A stretch of 64,000 nucleotides of DNA from Alphaproteobacteria bacterium (GTDB lineage: Bacteria; Pseudomonadota; Alphaproteobacteria; Ferrovibrionales; Ferrovibrionaceae): positions 62,001 through 126,000 of the forward strand of contig JAFKFH010000003.1 of NCBI GenBank assembly GCA_017307375.1. Direction: 5' to 3'. This document shows, piece by piece, positions 13,156 to 23,177 of this stretch (its first letter is position 1; every line of letters starts with the position of its first letter). Below the pieces are notes generated by a model. It was not told where the DNA came from. It searched no databases and was given only the letters and a program-made list of their open reading frames with translations. The translations under genes were made by a program, and so were the position numbers.

Positions 13156-15177
13156 GTGTTGGCCCATCTCTCCCGGATCAGGCTGGTCCTGGCTGTTCTG
13201 CTGGTCACGGCCATGATCGCGCCGGTCGCTGGTCTTGCCGCGCCGGCCCTGGTCTTTGACGACCGTCAAGAAGAAGCCGGCCTCGAAGGCCATGTCGACC
13301 GCCTGCGCGATCCGACCGGATTGCTGACGCTAGACGATGTCGCCTTCGGCGCCGCCGCCGGCGATTTCCAGCCGGTCCGGGGCGATATCGGCCTCGGCTA
13401 TACCAATGACGCGGTGTGGCTGCGCTTCCAGGTCACGCGCGTGCCGCCCGGCGGCAGCGAAATCTACCTGCAGTTCGTCCCGAATTTCCTGTCGACCATC
13501 GCGGTCTACCAGCCGCTGCGGCCGGACCCGTCCGGACCCGGCGACTATCGCCGACTGTCGCTCGATGCGCCGGCCTTCTTCACCCATCGGCCGTTCGTCT
13601 CGATCGAACGTGTCTTCGCGCTGGAAGTGCCGGCGGGCGAGACGTTCACCTTCTACGCCCGGGTACGCACCATGGGCTCGATGGCGCTGGCGCTGACCCT
13701 GCGATCGGGCGAGGCGCAGGCGGCCCATGCCCTGCGCACCGCCCTGTTCGCCGGCGCCTACCAGGGCACGATCGCGGTGATGGTGCTGGCCAATCTGCTG
13801 TTCTTCATCGTCGTCCGCACACCGCTCTACCTGAACTACGCACTGTTCCTGGCGGCGATCGCGGGGTTCCACTTCCTGACCAACGGTCTTGCCCGCTTCT
13901 TCTTTCCCGGGCTGACCGCAACGGGCCTGCAGGCCGCGATCTGGGCGACATGGTGCGCGCAGAGCATCTTCGGGCCCTTGTTCTTCCGCGACGCCCTGGC
14001 CTTCGGCGGCCGGCGCCCGTGGGTCGACCGGGTCAGCCTCGCCGTCGCCGGCATCTCGACCGCCTGCCTCGCCCTGACCGCCGCCGGGCTGCTGAGGCCA
14101 TTCGCCAGCGCCCTCGTCCTGGTCCAGCTCGGCTTCCTGCTCTTCTGCCTCGTCACCGTCACCGCGAACCTGGTACGGCGCCCGACCGCCTACGCGGTCT
14201 GGGTCTTCATCGCCTTCACCCCGCAATATCTCGGCGGTCCGCTGGCACTGCTGCGCGCCATCGGGATCGTCCCGCAAAGCGGGCTTTCCTACACCGCCTA
14301 CCAGGTCGCGACGCTCGCCCATGTCCTGCTGATGAACATCGTGCTGGGCGGACGGGTCAAGCTGTCCCAGGCGATGGCGGTGGAGGCGGCGCGCGCCTCC
14401 GAACAACGGGCCCAGACGCTGGCCGAGCAGCGCACCCGCGACCTGGCCGCCGCCAAGGCCCGCGCCGAAGCCGCGCTGGCGGCCGAGCAGGAGGCGCAGG
14501 CCGAGCAGGTCCGGCTGGTCGACATGATCTCCCACCAGTACCGGACACCGCTGTCGACGATCCGCAATTCGGCCGACAGCATCGCGCTGGCGCTGGCCGA
14601 CGACGACGTCGACAACCGCAATCGGGTGGAGCGGATCGGCCGGGCGGTCGCGCGCCTGTCGGAAATCCTCGACATCACCCTGCATCCCCGCCGCATCGAG
14701 CACGCGGCGACGGACCTGAACCGCCAGCCGCTGGCCGTCGGACCGTTCCTGTCGGCAGCGGCCCAACGGACGCGCGACGGCCATCCCGGCCGCCGCATCG
14801 ACCTCGAGATCGACACCGCGGCGGCGGCGGCGGTCGTCAGCGCCGATGCCGCGCTGCTCGACATCGCGCTGGCCAACCTTGTCGAGAACGCCTTGAAGTT
14901 CTCGCCGACCACGCGCCCGGTGACGCTTTCGGCCACGCTGGACGGGGCGGCGGTGCGCATCACCATCGCCGACCGCGGCATCGGCATCCCGCCGGGCGAC
15001 CTGCAGCTGATCTTCCGCAAATATTACCGCGCGGCCAACGCGGCCAACCATGCCGGGATGGGTGTCGGGCTGCGGCTGGTCCGCCAGATCGTCGAGGCGC
15101 ATGCCGGACGCATCGCCATTGACAGCCGGGAAGATCATGGTACCGCCATTACTGTAGAGCTGCCGCTCGGCGGTTGA
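13156..15177 (+). CDS. 7TMR-DISM sensor histidine kinase
   Basis: A 673-residue membrane kinase. After a signal anchor, a periplasmic 7TMR-DISM extracellular domain (about 35-190; GYTNDAVWLRFQV) is expected to bind a carbohydrate-like ligand. Seven hydrophobic helices (about 195-400) follow, then a coiled coil rich in Ala/Glu/Arg, the H-box DMISHQYRTPLSTIRN with phospho-acceptor H460, and an HATPase_c domain (N box LANLVENALKFS; G boxes DRGIGIPPGD and GMGVGLRLV). The start is GTG at 13156, with TTG at 13159 possible and no strong ribosome-binding site. It diverges from the lone receiver and precedes the Pel operon by 105 bases, so it probably senses a surface or polymer cue for Pel production (inference). 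Confidence 0.93.
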   Translation: MLAHLSRIRLVLAVLLVTAMIAPVAGLAAPALVFDDRQEEAGLEGHVDRLRDPTGLLTLDDVAFGAAAGDFQPVRGDIGLGYTNDAVWLRFQVTRVPPGGSEIYLQFVPNFLSTIAVYQPLRPDPSGPGDYRRLSLDAPAFFTHRPFVSIERVFALEVPAGETFTFYARVRTMGSMALALTLRSGEAQAAHALRTALFAGAYQGTIAVMVLANLLFFIVVRTPLYLNYALFLAAIAGFHFLTNGLARFFFPGLTATGLQAAIWATWCAQSIFGPLFFRDALAFGGRRPWVDRVSLAVAGISTACLALTAAGLLRPFASALVLVQLGFLLFCLVTVTANLVRRPTAYAVWVFIAFTPQYLGGPLALLRAIGIVPQSGLSYTAYQVATLAHVLLMNIVLGGRVKLSQAMAVEAARASEQRAQTLAEQRTRDLAAAKARAEAALAAEQEAQAEQVRLVDMISHQYRTPLSTIRNSADSIALALADDDVDNRNRVERIGRAVARLSEILDITLHPRRIEHAATDLNRQPLAVGPFLSAAAQRTRDGHPGRRIDLEIDTAAAAAVVSADAALLDIALANLVENALKFSPTTRPVTLSATLDGAAVRITIADRGIGIPPGDLQLIFRKYYRAANAANHAGMGVGLRLVRQIVEAHAGRIAIDSREDHGTAITVELPLGG

Positions 15178-15282
15178 GTTCGGGCAGAATTGCGCCAGGG
15201 CCATGGCAAATCCAGGCGATAGATTATTTCGGGTGGTCGGCCCGGGTGCTACAAAACCGCCGGGGCTTCAGGGGATATTCAC

Positions 15283-16221
15283 ATGGCGACCTGGCTGATC
15301 ACCGGCGGTGCCGGCTTCATCGGCTCTCACCTTGCGGAACGGCTGGTTGCCAGGGGCGACAACGTCCGGGTGATCGACGACCTGTCGAGCGGCAAGCCGG
15401 AAAACCTGCCGGCCGCCGCCGAACTGACGATCGGCGATGCCGCGGATCTCGATCTGGTGGAACGCTCGATGGCCGGGGCAGATGGCTGTTTCCATCTCGC
15501 CGCGATCGCCTCGGTCCAGCGCTCGACCGAGGATTGGCTGGCCACCCATCGCGCCAACCTGACCGCGACGATCACGGTGTTCGAGGCGGCGCGGCGCGCG
15601 CGGCCCGACCGGCCGCCCCCGGTCGTCTATGCCTCCTCGGCCGCCGTCTATGGCGACAATCCCGCCCTGCCGCTGGCCGAGACGGCGACGCCTTCGCCGC
15701 TGACCGCCTACGGCGCCGACAAGCTGGGCTCGGAGCAGCATGCCAGGGTCGGCTGGCTGGTGCATCGCGTGCCGTCGACCGGCTTTCGCTTCTTCAATGT
15801 GTACGGCCCCCGCCAGGACCCGAAATCGCCCTATTCCGGGGTGATCGCGATTTTCGCAGGGCGCGTCGCCGCCGGCCAGCCGATCAGCATCAACGGCGAC
15901 GGGCTGCAGACCCGCGACTTCGTCTATGTCGGCGACGTGGTCGACCATCTGATCGCCGCGATGGACCGTCCCGCGCCCGACGCCCGCGTCTTCAACGTAT
16001 GCACCGGCCGCGCCACCACGATACGCCGACTGGCCGAGGTCGTCGCCGGCATCGCCGGGGCAAGCCCGACGATCACCCATGGCCCGGCCCGCGCGGGCGA
16101 CATTCGCGAATCGCTCGGCAATCCGGCAGCCGCGACAGCGGCGCTCGGGGTGGTGGCGGCCACACCGATCGAGGAAGGGCTGACCGCGACGCTGCGGGCA
16201 GTCGCCGGGTCCGCGGGATGA
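15283..16221 (+). CDS. NAD-dependent nucleotide-sugar epimerase, PelX-like
   Basis: A 312-residue extended short-chain dehydrogenase. It has the NAD-binding GGAGFIGSH (8-16), Ser118/Ser119 in YASSAAVYG and the catalytic YxxxK (Y143, K147 in TAYGADK). RFFNVYGPRQDP and TRDFVYVGDVV follow, as in UDP-glucose/UDP-GlcNAc 4-epimerases. It is the first gene of the Pel operon and overlaps the PelA hydrolase gene by ATGA. In Pseudomonas relatives PelX makes UDP-GalNAc for Pel, a GalNAc/GlcNAc-type polymer, and the same job is likely here. It starts at ATG 15283 after AGGGGAT. Confidence 0.87.
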   Translation: MATWLITGGAGFIGSHLAERLVARGDNVRVIDDLSSGKPENLPAAAELTIGDAADLDLVERSMAGADGCFHLAAIASVQRSTEDWLATHRANLTATITVFEAARRARPDRPPPVVYASSAAVYGDNPALPLAETATPSPLTAYGADKLGSEQHARVGWLVHRVPSTGFRFFNVYGPRQDPKSPYSGVIAIFAGRVAAGQPISINGDGLQTRDFVYVGDVVDHLIAAMDRPAPDARVFNVCTGRATTIRRLAEVVAGIAGASPTITHGPARAGDIRESLGNPAAATAALGVVAATPIEEGLTATLRAVAGSAG

Positions 16222-17066
16222 GGCGCCTCGTCAGGAGGCTTGCCGCGCTGGCGGCCGCAGCGGCCCTGCAGGCCACACCGGCCGCCGCGGCCGATCCGCC
16301 CTGGATCGTCTACTATGGCGACAGTGCGCCGGTCGCCGCCTTCGCCCCTTACCGGGTCGTCGTGCTGGATGCCGACCACTATCCCCAGCCGCTGCGCGCC
16401 ATCGCCGCCCAGGGTTCGCTGCTGCTCGGCTATATGAGCCTGGGCGAGGTCGAGAACCATCGCAGCCACTATCAGGCGACCGTCGCCGCCGGCATCGTGC
16501 TGGACGAGAACCCGAACTGGCCCGGCAGCTATTACGTCGACGTCCGCAGCCCGGCCTGGACCCGGCTGATCGTCGACACGCTCGCCCCCGCCATCCTGGC
16601 CAAGGGCTTTTCCGGGTTCTTCCTCGACACGCTCGACAACCCGCCGTATCTGGAGCGCACCGACCCCGCGCGCTTTGCCGGCATGACCGACGGAGCGGCA
16701 AATCTGGTGACGGCGCTGCGCCAGCGCTTTCCGCAGGCCCCGATCATGTTGAACCGCGCCTTCGAGATCCTGCCGCGCGTCGTCGCCGACATCGACTTTT
16801 CCCTGGGCGAGAGCGTGCTCGCTGCCTACGATTTCGAGACCAAGAAGTACAAGCCGACGCCGGCCGAAGACCGCAAGTATCTGATTGCGCAGCTGCAGGC
16901 GGCGCGGAAGGCGCGGCCCGAGCTGAAGGTGATGACGCTGGATTACTGGGACCCCGACGACAAGCCCGGGATCGCCAAGCTTTATCAGAGCGAGCGGGCG
17001 CTCGGCTTCAATCCCTACGTCGCCACCATCGACCTGCGCCGCATCGTGCCGGAACCCCGCCGGTGA
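16218..17066 (+). CDS. pelA: PelA glycoside hydrolase part (GH114/GH166-like), separate gene
   Basis: A 282-residue secreted protein with a signal peptide (RRLAALAAAAALQATPAAAA). The remainder is a single TIM-barrel of the endo-alpha-1,4-polygalactosaminidase type: WIVYYGD, YRVVVLD, LLGYMSLGEVE, GFSGFFLDTLDN, DFSLGESV and MTLDYWD, in the order seen at the N-terminus of PelA. Glu198 in LGES is my candidate for the catalytic acid that corresponds to the essential Glu of Pseudomonas PelA. In Pseudomonas this domain is fused to a deacetylase in one protein of about 950 residues; here the deacetylase is the next gene, overlapping by GTGA. It would cut Pel in the periplasm. Confidence 0.9.
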   Translation: MRRLVRRLAALAAAAALQATPAAAADPPWIVYYGDSAPVAAFAPYRVVVLDADHYPQPLRAIAAQGSLLLGYMSLGEVENHRSHYQATVAAGIVLDENPNWPGSYYVDVRSPAWTRLIVDTLAPAILAKGFSGFFLDTLDNPPYLERTDPARFAGMTDGAANLVTALRQRFPQAPIMLNRAFEILPRVVADIDFSLGESVLAAYDFETKKYKPTPAEDRKYLIAQLQAARKARPELKVMTLDYWDPDDKPGIAKLYQSERALGFNPYVATIDLRRIVPEPRR

Positions 17067-19288
17067 GGGTCATCGCCGTCCTGCTGGCACTGATCCTGAC
17101 CGCCGCTCCGGCCTGGGCTGCGCCGATGCAGCGCACGGTCGTCGCCTTGTTCGACGGCCAGCGCGCCGGCTCGGCCAGGCTCTCCAACATCCATCGCATG
17201 GCGGCAATGCCGCTGAACTGGCTGGGACTCGTCGTCAGGTTCCACGACCTGCGCGATGGCCTGCCGCCGGTCTGGAACGACCCGGACGTGCGCGGCGTGC
17301 TGACGTTCTCGATGCAGCCCGGCGTCCCCGACCCGGCCGCCTATGTCGACTGGGCCGAGAAGGTCGTCGCCGCCGGGCGCAAGCTGGTGGTGCTGGGCGA
17401 GCTCGGCCCCACCGAGGATGCCAGGGGCAAGCCGGTGCCGCATGCACTGCTGGCACGTTTCGTCGGGCTGCTCGGCCTCGCCCATGACGGCGACTGGAGC
17501 CCGGTGGCCTATGACGCCCGGATCGTCCGGGCCGATGCCGCGATGGTCGGCTTCGAGCGCGCCTACGGCGACATCCTGCCGCCGTTCGAACTGTTCGAGC
17601 CGCTGACCGCCGATACCCGCTCGCATCTCGTCATCGGCCGCGCCGATCTCGACCGGCCGAGCCACCTGATCGTGACCGGCCCGAACGGCGGGTTCGCTGC
17701 GGCCGGTTTCACCCATTTCCGCGACCCGGCCCAGAATTTCACCCAATGGTACCTCAATCCGTTCGCCTTCTTCGAGGCGGCGTTCGGGCTGGGCGGCGAA
17801 CCGCGGCCGGACACCACGACGCAGGGCGGACGCCGGCTCTATTTCAGCCATATCGACGGCGACGGCTGGCGCAACCTGTCGACGGTCACGAAGTACCGCA
17901 AGGAACCGACCCTCTCGGCCTCGGTGGTCATGGCCGAGGTGATCGCGCCGAATCCCGACCTGCCGGTCACCGTCGCACCGATCGCCGCCGATCTCGACCC
18001 GGCCTGGTTCGGTACCGACCAGGCGCAGAAAGCGGCACGCGATCTGTTCGCCCTGCCCCAGGTCGAGCCGGCGAGCCATACCTACAGCCATCCGTTCCAG
18101 TGGAGCTTTTTTCGCAACTACACCTGGGAAAAGGAAAAGCCCTACCTGTCGCGCTACGAGGCGCAGGCGGGCGGCATCCCGATCTTCGAAGGCTCGCCCG
18201 ACGAGGATGCCGAGGAAGATCGGGGCGGCGACCAGATCGGCGCCGCCGGCACCGAAGACGACCGGCTGCGGCCGGGCTATGCGATTCCGCGCGCCTACGC
18301 GACCAGACCGTTCGAACTCGACAACGAGATCGCCGGCGCGATCCGCTACATCGACCAGTTCGCACCGCGGGGCAAGTCGGCAAGGCTGGTGCAATGGTCG
18401 GGCGACACCTCGCCCTTTCCCGAGGCGCTGGCGGCGACTAAGGCGGCCGGCGCCCACAACATCAACGGCGGCGACTCCCGCCTCGACAACGACTATCCGT
18501 CGGTATCCTGGGTGGCGCCGACCGGCGTGCCGGTCGGGCGCACGCTGCACATCTACGCGGCGATGAGCAACGAGAACACCTATACCGAACTGTGGAGCGC
18601 GCGCTTCTTCGGCTATCGCGACCTCGTCGCCACGCTCGAGAACACCGACCGGCCGCGACGGCTGAAGCCGATCAATCTCTACTATCACATGTATTCCGGC
18701 GAGAAGCAGGCCTCGCTGAAAGCCCTGCTCGACAACGTCGCCTGGATCAAGAAGCAGGAAATCCAGCCGGTCACCGCCACCCGTTTCGCCGAAATCGCCG
18801 AAGGGTTCTTCACGGTGCAGATCGAGCCCGACGGGCCGAACGCCTGGCGGATCCGCAATCGCGGCGCCTTGCAGACGGTGCGCTTCGACCATGTGGCGCC
18901 GACCGCGCTGCCCGACCTCGCCACCTCGACCGGCGTGATCGGCGCCCGCCGGGTCAACACCTCGCTCTACGTCGCCCTCGATCCGGCAGTGCAGGAGCCG
19001 CGCGTGGTCCTGACCGGCGGCCCGGCCCCGGCCGCGATGCTCGTCTCCTCCCGCTGGCCGGTCGAAGCCGTGATCCGCCAGGGCGGCGGGGTCGCGTTCG
19101 ATGCCGCGAACGGCTTCGGCGCCGGCGAGATGCGCTGGCAGATGCCGGCACCGGGGCGCTACACGATCACCGCGGCCGGCGAAAGCCGGCCGGCCGAAAC
19201 CGGTGCCGACGGCCAGCTGTCGTTCACCCTGCCGCCCGGATCGGCGGCCGGCCAGCGCGTGACCATCACGCCGCGGCCGGCGGACTAA
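17063..19288 (+). CDS. pelA: PelA deacetylase part (CE18-like), separate gene
   Basis: A 741-residue protein starting at GTG 17063, with its own signal peptide (VIAVLLALILTAAPAWA). A Rossmann-like region (30-220) comes before the deacetylase core. YFSHIDGDGW gives D265/D267 and ASHTYSHPF gives H339/H343, which match the Asp-x-Asp and His-x3-His metal-binding pattern of PelA. A C-terminal beta-rich domain (about 600-741) follows. It should remove acetyl groups from Pel in the periplasm so that the polymer becomes cationic. The separate signal peptide shows this is a genuine two-gene arrangement rather than a frameshift. Confidence 0.92.
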   Translation: MRVIAVLLALILTAAPAWAAPMQRTVVALFDGQRAGSARLSNIHRMAAMPLNWLGLVVRFHDLRDGLPPVWNDPDVRGVLTFSMQPGVPDPAAYVDWAEKVVAAGRKLVVLGELGPTEDARGKPVPHALLARFVGLLGLAHDGDWSPVAYDARIVRADAAMVGFERAYGDILPPFELFEPLTADTRSHLVIGRADLDRPSHLIVTGPNGGFAAAGFTHFRDPAQNFTQWYLNPFAFFEAAFGLGGEPRPDTTTQGGRRLYFSHIDGDGWRNLSTVTKYRKEPTLSASVVMAEVIAPNPDLPVTVAPIAADLDPAWFGTDQAQKAARDLFALPQVEPASHTYSHPFQWSFFRNYTWEKEKPYLSRYEAQAGGIPIFEGSPDEDAEEDRGGDQIGAAGTEDDRLRPGYAIPRAYATRPFELDNEIAGAIRYIDQFAPRGKSARLVQWSGDTSPFPEALAATKAAGAHNINGGDSRLDNDYPSVSWVAPTGVPVGRTLHIYAAMSNENTYTELWSARFFGYRDLVATLENTDRPRRLKPINLYYHMYSGEKQASLKALLDNVAWIKKQEIQPVTATRFAEIAEGFFTVQIEPDGPNAWRIRNRGALQTVRFDHVAPTALPDLATSTGVIGARRVNTSLYVALDPAVQEPRVVLTGGPAPAAMLVSSRWPVEAVIRQGGGVAFDAANGFGAGEMRWQMPAPGRYTITAAGESRPAETGADGQLSFTLPPGSAAGQRVTITPRPAD

Positions 19289-19295
19289 GCCGCCG

Positions 19296-22200
19296 ATGCG
19301 GGGGAACCTTGTCCTCGTCGCACTGCTGGCCGTCGGGTCGCTGCTGCTGGCCTGGGCGATGATCCCGTCGCCGATGGAGATCGCGGCGATGCAACTGCGC
19401 GATTTCGACTATGACCCGGCCCAGGCCTATTTCGAGGCGCAATACGACCAGGGCGACCGGTCGCCCCAGATCGTCGGGCGGCTGGCCGATCTCTATCTCG
19501 AACTGGGCGACCCCGACCGCGCCCAACAGGTCCTGGCAGGCTATGTGACGGCGCATCCCCGCGATCTTTCCGCCCTGCGGCGTTTCGCGGACGTGCAATA
19601 CCTCGTGCGCGACTATTCTGGCCTGCGGGCGAGCCTGGAAAAGCTTGCCGCGGTCGAACCCGACATCGCCATCCTGCGGCGGCTGGCCAATATCGCGGTC
19701 ATGCAGAACGACGGGGTGCGGCGCACCCGCTGGCTGCGTGGCCTGATGCAGCGCGGGGCGGTGACCGACGAGGAGGTGACCGAACTGACGCTGCGGCTGG
19801 CGGCACGCGACAAGGCCGAAGCGCGAGCGGTCCTGGCCGACTGGCTCACCCGCAAGCCATCGGCGCGCAATACCGCATCGCTGCAGCTTCTTGCCAGTCT
19901 CGCCGCCGATATCGGCGATACGACCGCCCTCGAGCAGGCCGGGCGGATGGCACTGTCGGCCGGCGGGATGCCGATGTTCCTGACGCTGATCGCCGTTGTC
20001 GCCGAACGCGACAAGCCCAGGCTGGCGCTCGATCTCGCCCGCTCGGCCGTCCCGGCGGGCGAGGCGATGCCGCCGCCGCTTGCCACCCGCGCCGCGCAGA
20101 TCGAACTGACCGACGGCCGGCCGCAGAACGCCTATGCCCTGCTGCTGCCGCTGTTGCGCGCGAACACCATCGAGCGCGACGCGCTGATCACCCTGATCGA
20201 TGCCGCGATCAGCCAGCGCGACACCGCCACCGCGTTGGCGGCCGCCTTGCGCTACGGCGTCGCCGACCTGCCGCGCGACCGCCTGCGCGGCCTCCTGTCC
20301 TTCGCCCAGGGGCAGGGCCGGGAACGCGTCTTGGCCCTAGATGCCCAGGTGACTGCAGCCCAGCGTCAGGCCGACCCGCTGCTGGCCGCCGAACTCGCCG
20401 CAGCCCTCGGCCTGCAGGACGAAAGCCGGCGTGCCCTGGCGCGCATCGATCAGCCCGAAGCCCTGCCGCTGAACGACCGCCTGGCCTATGCCGGCCTGGC
20501 CCTGCGGCTCGGCGACCGCGCAGGCGCGCTGCCGATCCTGGCCGCGGTCGCCGAGGATGCCGATGTGCCGACCGCCGTGCTGGGCGAGCTCGGCCGTCTC
20601 TACCTCGATCTCGGCCGCGCCGCCGACGGCCTGCCGCTGTTCCGCCGCCTGAGGACGACCAGGCCGGGCGGGACGGTCCTGACCGCCTGGGCCGAACTCG
20701 AGGCGACCGCGGGCGATCCCGCGGCAGTCGAGCAGTGGCTGGGCACCGGGCCGGAGGTCGACCGCCAGACCCTGCAGGACCTCTACTGGATCGGGCGCGA
20801 TCGCGGCCGGGCCAGGCTGTCGATGCTGGCGGTCGACCAGATCTCCCGACGCTTTCCCGGCACGCTCGACCCGGCGATGCAGGCCCGTGCGCTGCTCGAC
20901 GGCGGCGACGCGGCGGGCGCCCTGGCGATTGCCGAACCGATGGCCGGCCGCGGCGGCGAGGCGGAAGCGGTCTACATCGCCGCGCTGGCACGGCTCGGCC
21001 GGGATGGCGAGGCCAAACGCTATCTCGTCACCCGCCTGGCCGATCCGCACAGCGACGAAGCGCGCATCACCGCGCTGGCGCAGGCACTGGCCGACCTGCC
21101 CGGGCCGCTGCCCGCCGACGCCGCGGCCGTGACCCGGCTGGCCGACGATATTCGGAAGGCGGCCATCGCCCCCGCCGCGCGTGATGCCCGCCTGGTGCTG
21201 CTCGACCGCCTCGATCCCGCGGTCGCCCGACAGGTGGCGGCAGCACTTGCCCAGGCCGACCCAGACGGCGCAACCCCGACCGTCGTCACGCTGGTCGGGC
21301 CGGACGCGGCGTTCGAGCTGCTGCTGCGCCAGCTGCGCCAGGACCGGCTGTCGCCCGACCTGTCGCCGCTGCTGGTCCAGCTCGCCTTCGACCGGGGCCA
21401 GACCGCCCTGGCCGAACAGGTCGCGCGGCGTACCGGCCTCGGCCCGCTGGCCGACGACCTGGCCCGCGCCCTGATCGCCCGCGCGGTGGCCGAGCGCCAC
21501 GGCGACGTGCTGGCGCAATGGGACCAGGAATTCCCGCCGGCTGCGCGCGAGGCGCGCCCGCTGGTTGCCGTGGCCCTCGATCTCGCCTTCGGCCGCAACG
21601 AGGCCGCCCAGCGCCGGATCGATGCGCTGATGCATATCGCGGCCGATCCAGGCACCGCTCCGGCGACCGTGATCAGCATCGCCGACGCGCTGGTCGCCAT
21701 GGGCCGCGCCGCACAGGCGGTCGCGGTGCTCGACCAGGCGCGCCGCAATGCAGGCGATCCGGCGCTTGCCATCGCCTGGGCCCGGATCGCCGCGCGACGC
21801 GGCGACGGCGCCAAGGTCGCCGCCTGGCTCGGCGCGACCCGGCCGGCCGATCCGCTGCTGCTGCGCGACATCTACTATGCCGCGGTCGAGGCGAAGTCGT
21901 TTGCGCTGGCCACGACCGCCGCCGACCAGCTGCTGCAGCTGGAGCCCGGCGCCGACAATTCGCTGCTCTACGCCCAGGCGTTGGCCGGCGCCGGGCGCAA
22001 GCCGGCCCTGCGCGACTTTCTGTTGCGCCGGATGGCCCGCACCGACCTGACCACCGCCCAGCGCACGGAGATGGGCTGGCTGCTGGTCGAGGCGCTGCCG
22101 GGTGCCGCACCCGACGAGAACGGCACCCTGGCCCGCATCATCGACGAGGAGCTGGAGCGGCGGACGCTGACCCCGCAGGTCGAGGACCAGCGCCTCGCCA

Positions 22201-23177
22201 TCCTCGCCGCGATCAGCCCCCAGCGCGCCGCCCGGCGCATCGCCGCGGCCGCCGAGGATCCACAGGCGACGCGCGAACAGCGCCGCAACCTCGCCGGCCG
22301 GCTGCTCGCCCTCGGCGGCAAGGCGATGGCAGAACCGGTCTACCGGCGCCTCGCCGCGGGGCAGCCGCCCGATTCGCCCGACGTCGCGGAATTGCTGTTC
22401 CTGTGGGGACCGGCGCCGACTGCGGGCGAACTCGCCTGGCTGACAGACCGCGCGCGCAACGCCGCGCCGGCCAGCCGTGACGCATGGGCCCGGCTGCTGC
22501 TCGAGCGCGGCGCGCCCGAACGGGTGCTGAGCCTGGTCGAGGCGCTGCCGCCCGAAGCGGTCACCCCGGCGCTGGACCAGGTCTATGTCGAGGCGCTGGC
22601 GCAGGGCGGCCGGGCCGGGAATCGGATCGGGCTGGCGATCCAGCGCGCCATTGTCCGCAACGCCCCCACCGCACAGCTGGTGGCGCTCGGCACGCTGGCG
22701 GAAGGCGAGCAAGTGACAGGTGCCGCCAACGCAGCCTGGAATGCGATCCTCGCCCGCGACCCCGATTCGGGTCCGGCATTGCGCGGCCTTGCCCGCCTCG
22801 CCTTCGCCGAAGGCCGGCGTCGCGACGCCATCGCCCTCTATCAGCGCTTGCTGACGCGGAATGCCGGCACCTGGCCGGACCACTACCAGCTCGGTGAACT
22901 GCTGCTGGCCCGCGGCGACCGCGCCGCCGCCCGCCCGGAACAGCAGAAGGCGCTGGCCCTGATCGACGCCGAGCGCAAGCCCGACCCGGCCGCGGCGACG
23001 GCACGCGCCCAGTTGCTCTACCGCCTCGGCCGGACCGACGAGGCGCTGGCCGCCTTCGAGGCACAGCGCCGCGCCCGGCCGCGCGACAAGGACCTGCTGG
23101 CCGACTATGTCGGGGTGCTGATGGAACTCGGCCGCAACGGCGAGGCGGCGCGGCTGCTCGGCGGGAACGCGTCATGA
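19296..23177 (+). CDS. pelB: PelB TPR scaffold part, separate from the porin
   Basis: A 1293-residue, Ala/Leu/Arg-rich helical protein with one N-terminal membrane anchor (LVLVALLAVGSLLLAWA). Tetratricopeptide-like repeats cover almost the whole length, for example GRLADLYLELGDPDRAQQVLAGYV, LADLYLDLGR-type units and the last RLGRTDEALAAFEAQRRARPRDKD. It corresponds to the long periplasmic TPR region of PelB, which brings PelA to the export path. In Pseudomonas this region is fused to the outer-membrane barrel in one protein of about 1190 residues; here the barrel is encoded by the next gene, overlapping by ATGA. Repeat number was not counted exactly. Confidence 0.85.
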   Translation: MRGNLVLVALLAVGSLLLAWAMIPSPMEIAAMQLRDFDYDPAQAYFEAQYDQGDRSPQIVGRLADLYLELGDPDRAQQVLAGYVTAHPRDLSALRRFADVQYLVRDYSGLRASLEKLAAVEPDIAILRRLANIAVMQNDGVRRTRWLRGLMQRGAVTDEEVTELTLRLAARDKAEARAVLADWLTRKPSARNTASLQLLASLAADIGDTTALEQAGRMALSAGGMPMFLTLIAVVAERDKPRLALDLARSAVPAGEAMPPPLATRAAQIELTDGRPQNAYALLLPLLRANTIERDALITLIDAAISQRDTATALAAALRYGVADLPRDRLRGLLSFAQGQGRERVLALDAQVTAAQRQADPLLAAELAAALGLQDESRRALARIDQPEALPLNDRLAYAGLALRLGDRAGALPILAAVAEDADVPTAVLGELGRLYLDLGRAADGLPLFRRLRTTRPGGTVLTAWAELEATAGDPAAVEQWLGTGPEVDRQTLQDLYWIGRDRGRARLSMLAVDQISRRFPGTLDPAMQARALLDGGDAAGALAIAEPMAGRGGEAEAVYIAALARLGRDGEAKRYLVTRLADPHSDEARITALAQALADLPGPLPADAAAVTRLADDIRKAAIAPAARDARLVLLDRLDPAVARQVAAALAQADPDGATPTVVTLVGPDAAFELLLRQLRQDRLSPDLSPLLVQLAFDRGQTALAEQVARRTGLGPLADDLARALIARAVAERHGDVLAQWDQEFPPAAREARPLVAVALDLAFGRNEAAQRRIDALMHIAADPGTAPATVISIADALVAMGRAAQAVAVLDQARRNAGDPALAIAWARIAARRGDGAKVAAWLGATRPADPLLLRDIYYAAVEAKSFALATTAADQLLQLEPGADNSLLYAQALAGAGRKPALRDFLLRRMARTDLTTAQRTEMGWLLVEALPGAAPDENGTLARIIDEELERRTLTPQVEDQRLAILAAISPQRAARRIAAAAEDPQATREQRRNLAGRLLALGGKAMAEPVYRRLAAGQPPDSPDVAELLFLWGPAPTAGELAWLTDRARNAAPASRDAWARLLLERGAPERVLSLVEALPPEAVTPALDQVYVEALAQGGRAGNRIGLAIQRAIVRNAPTAQLVALGTLAEGEQVTGAANAAWNAILARDPDSGPALRGLARLAFAEGRRRDAIALYQRLLTRNAGTWPDHYQLGELLLARGDRAAARPEQQKALALIDAERKPDPAAATARAQLLYRLGRTDEALAAFEAQRRARPRDKDLLADYVGVLMELGRNGEAARLLGGNAS

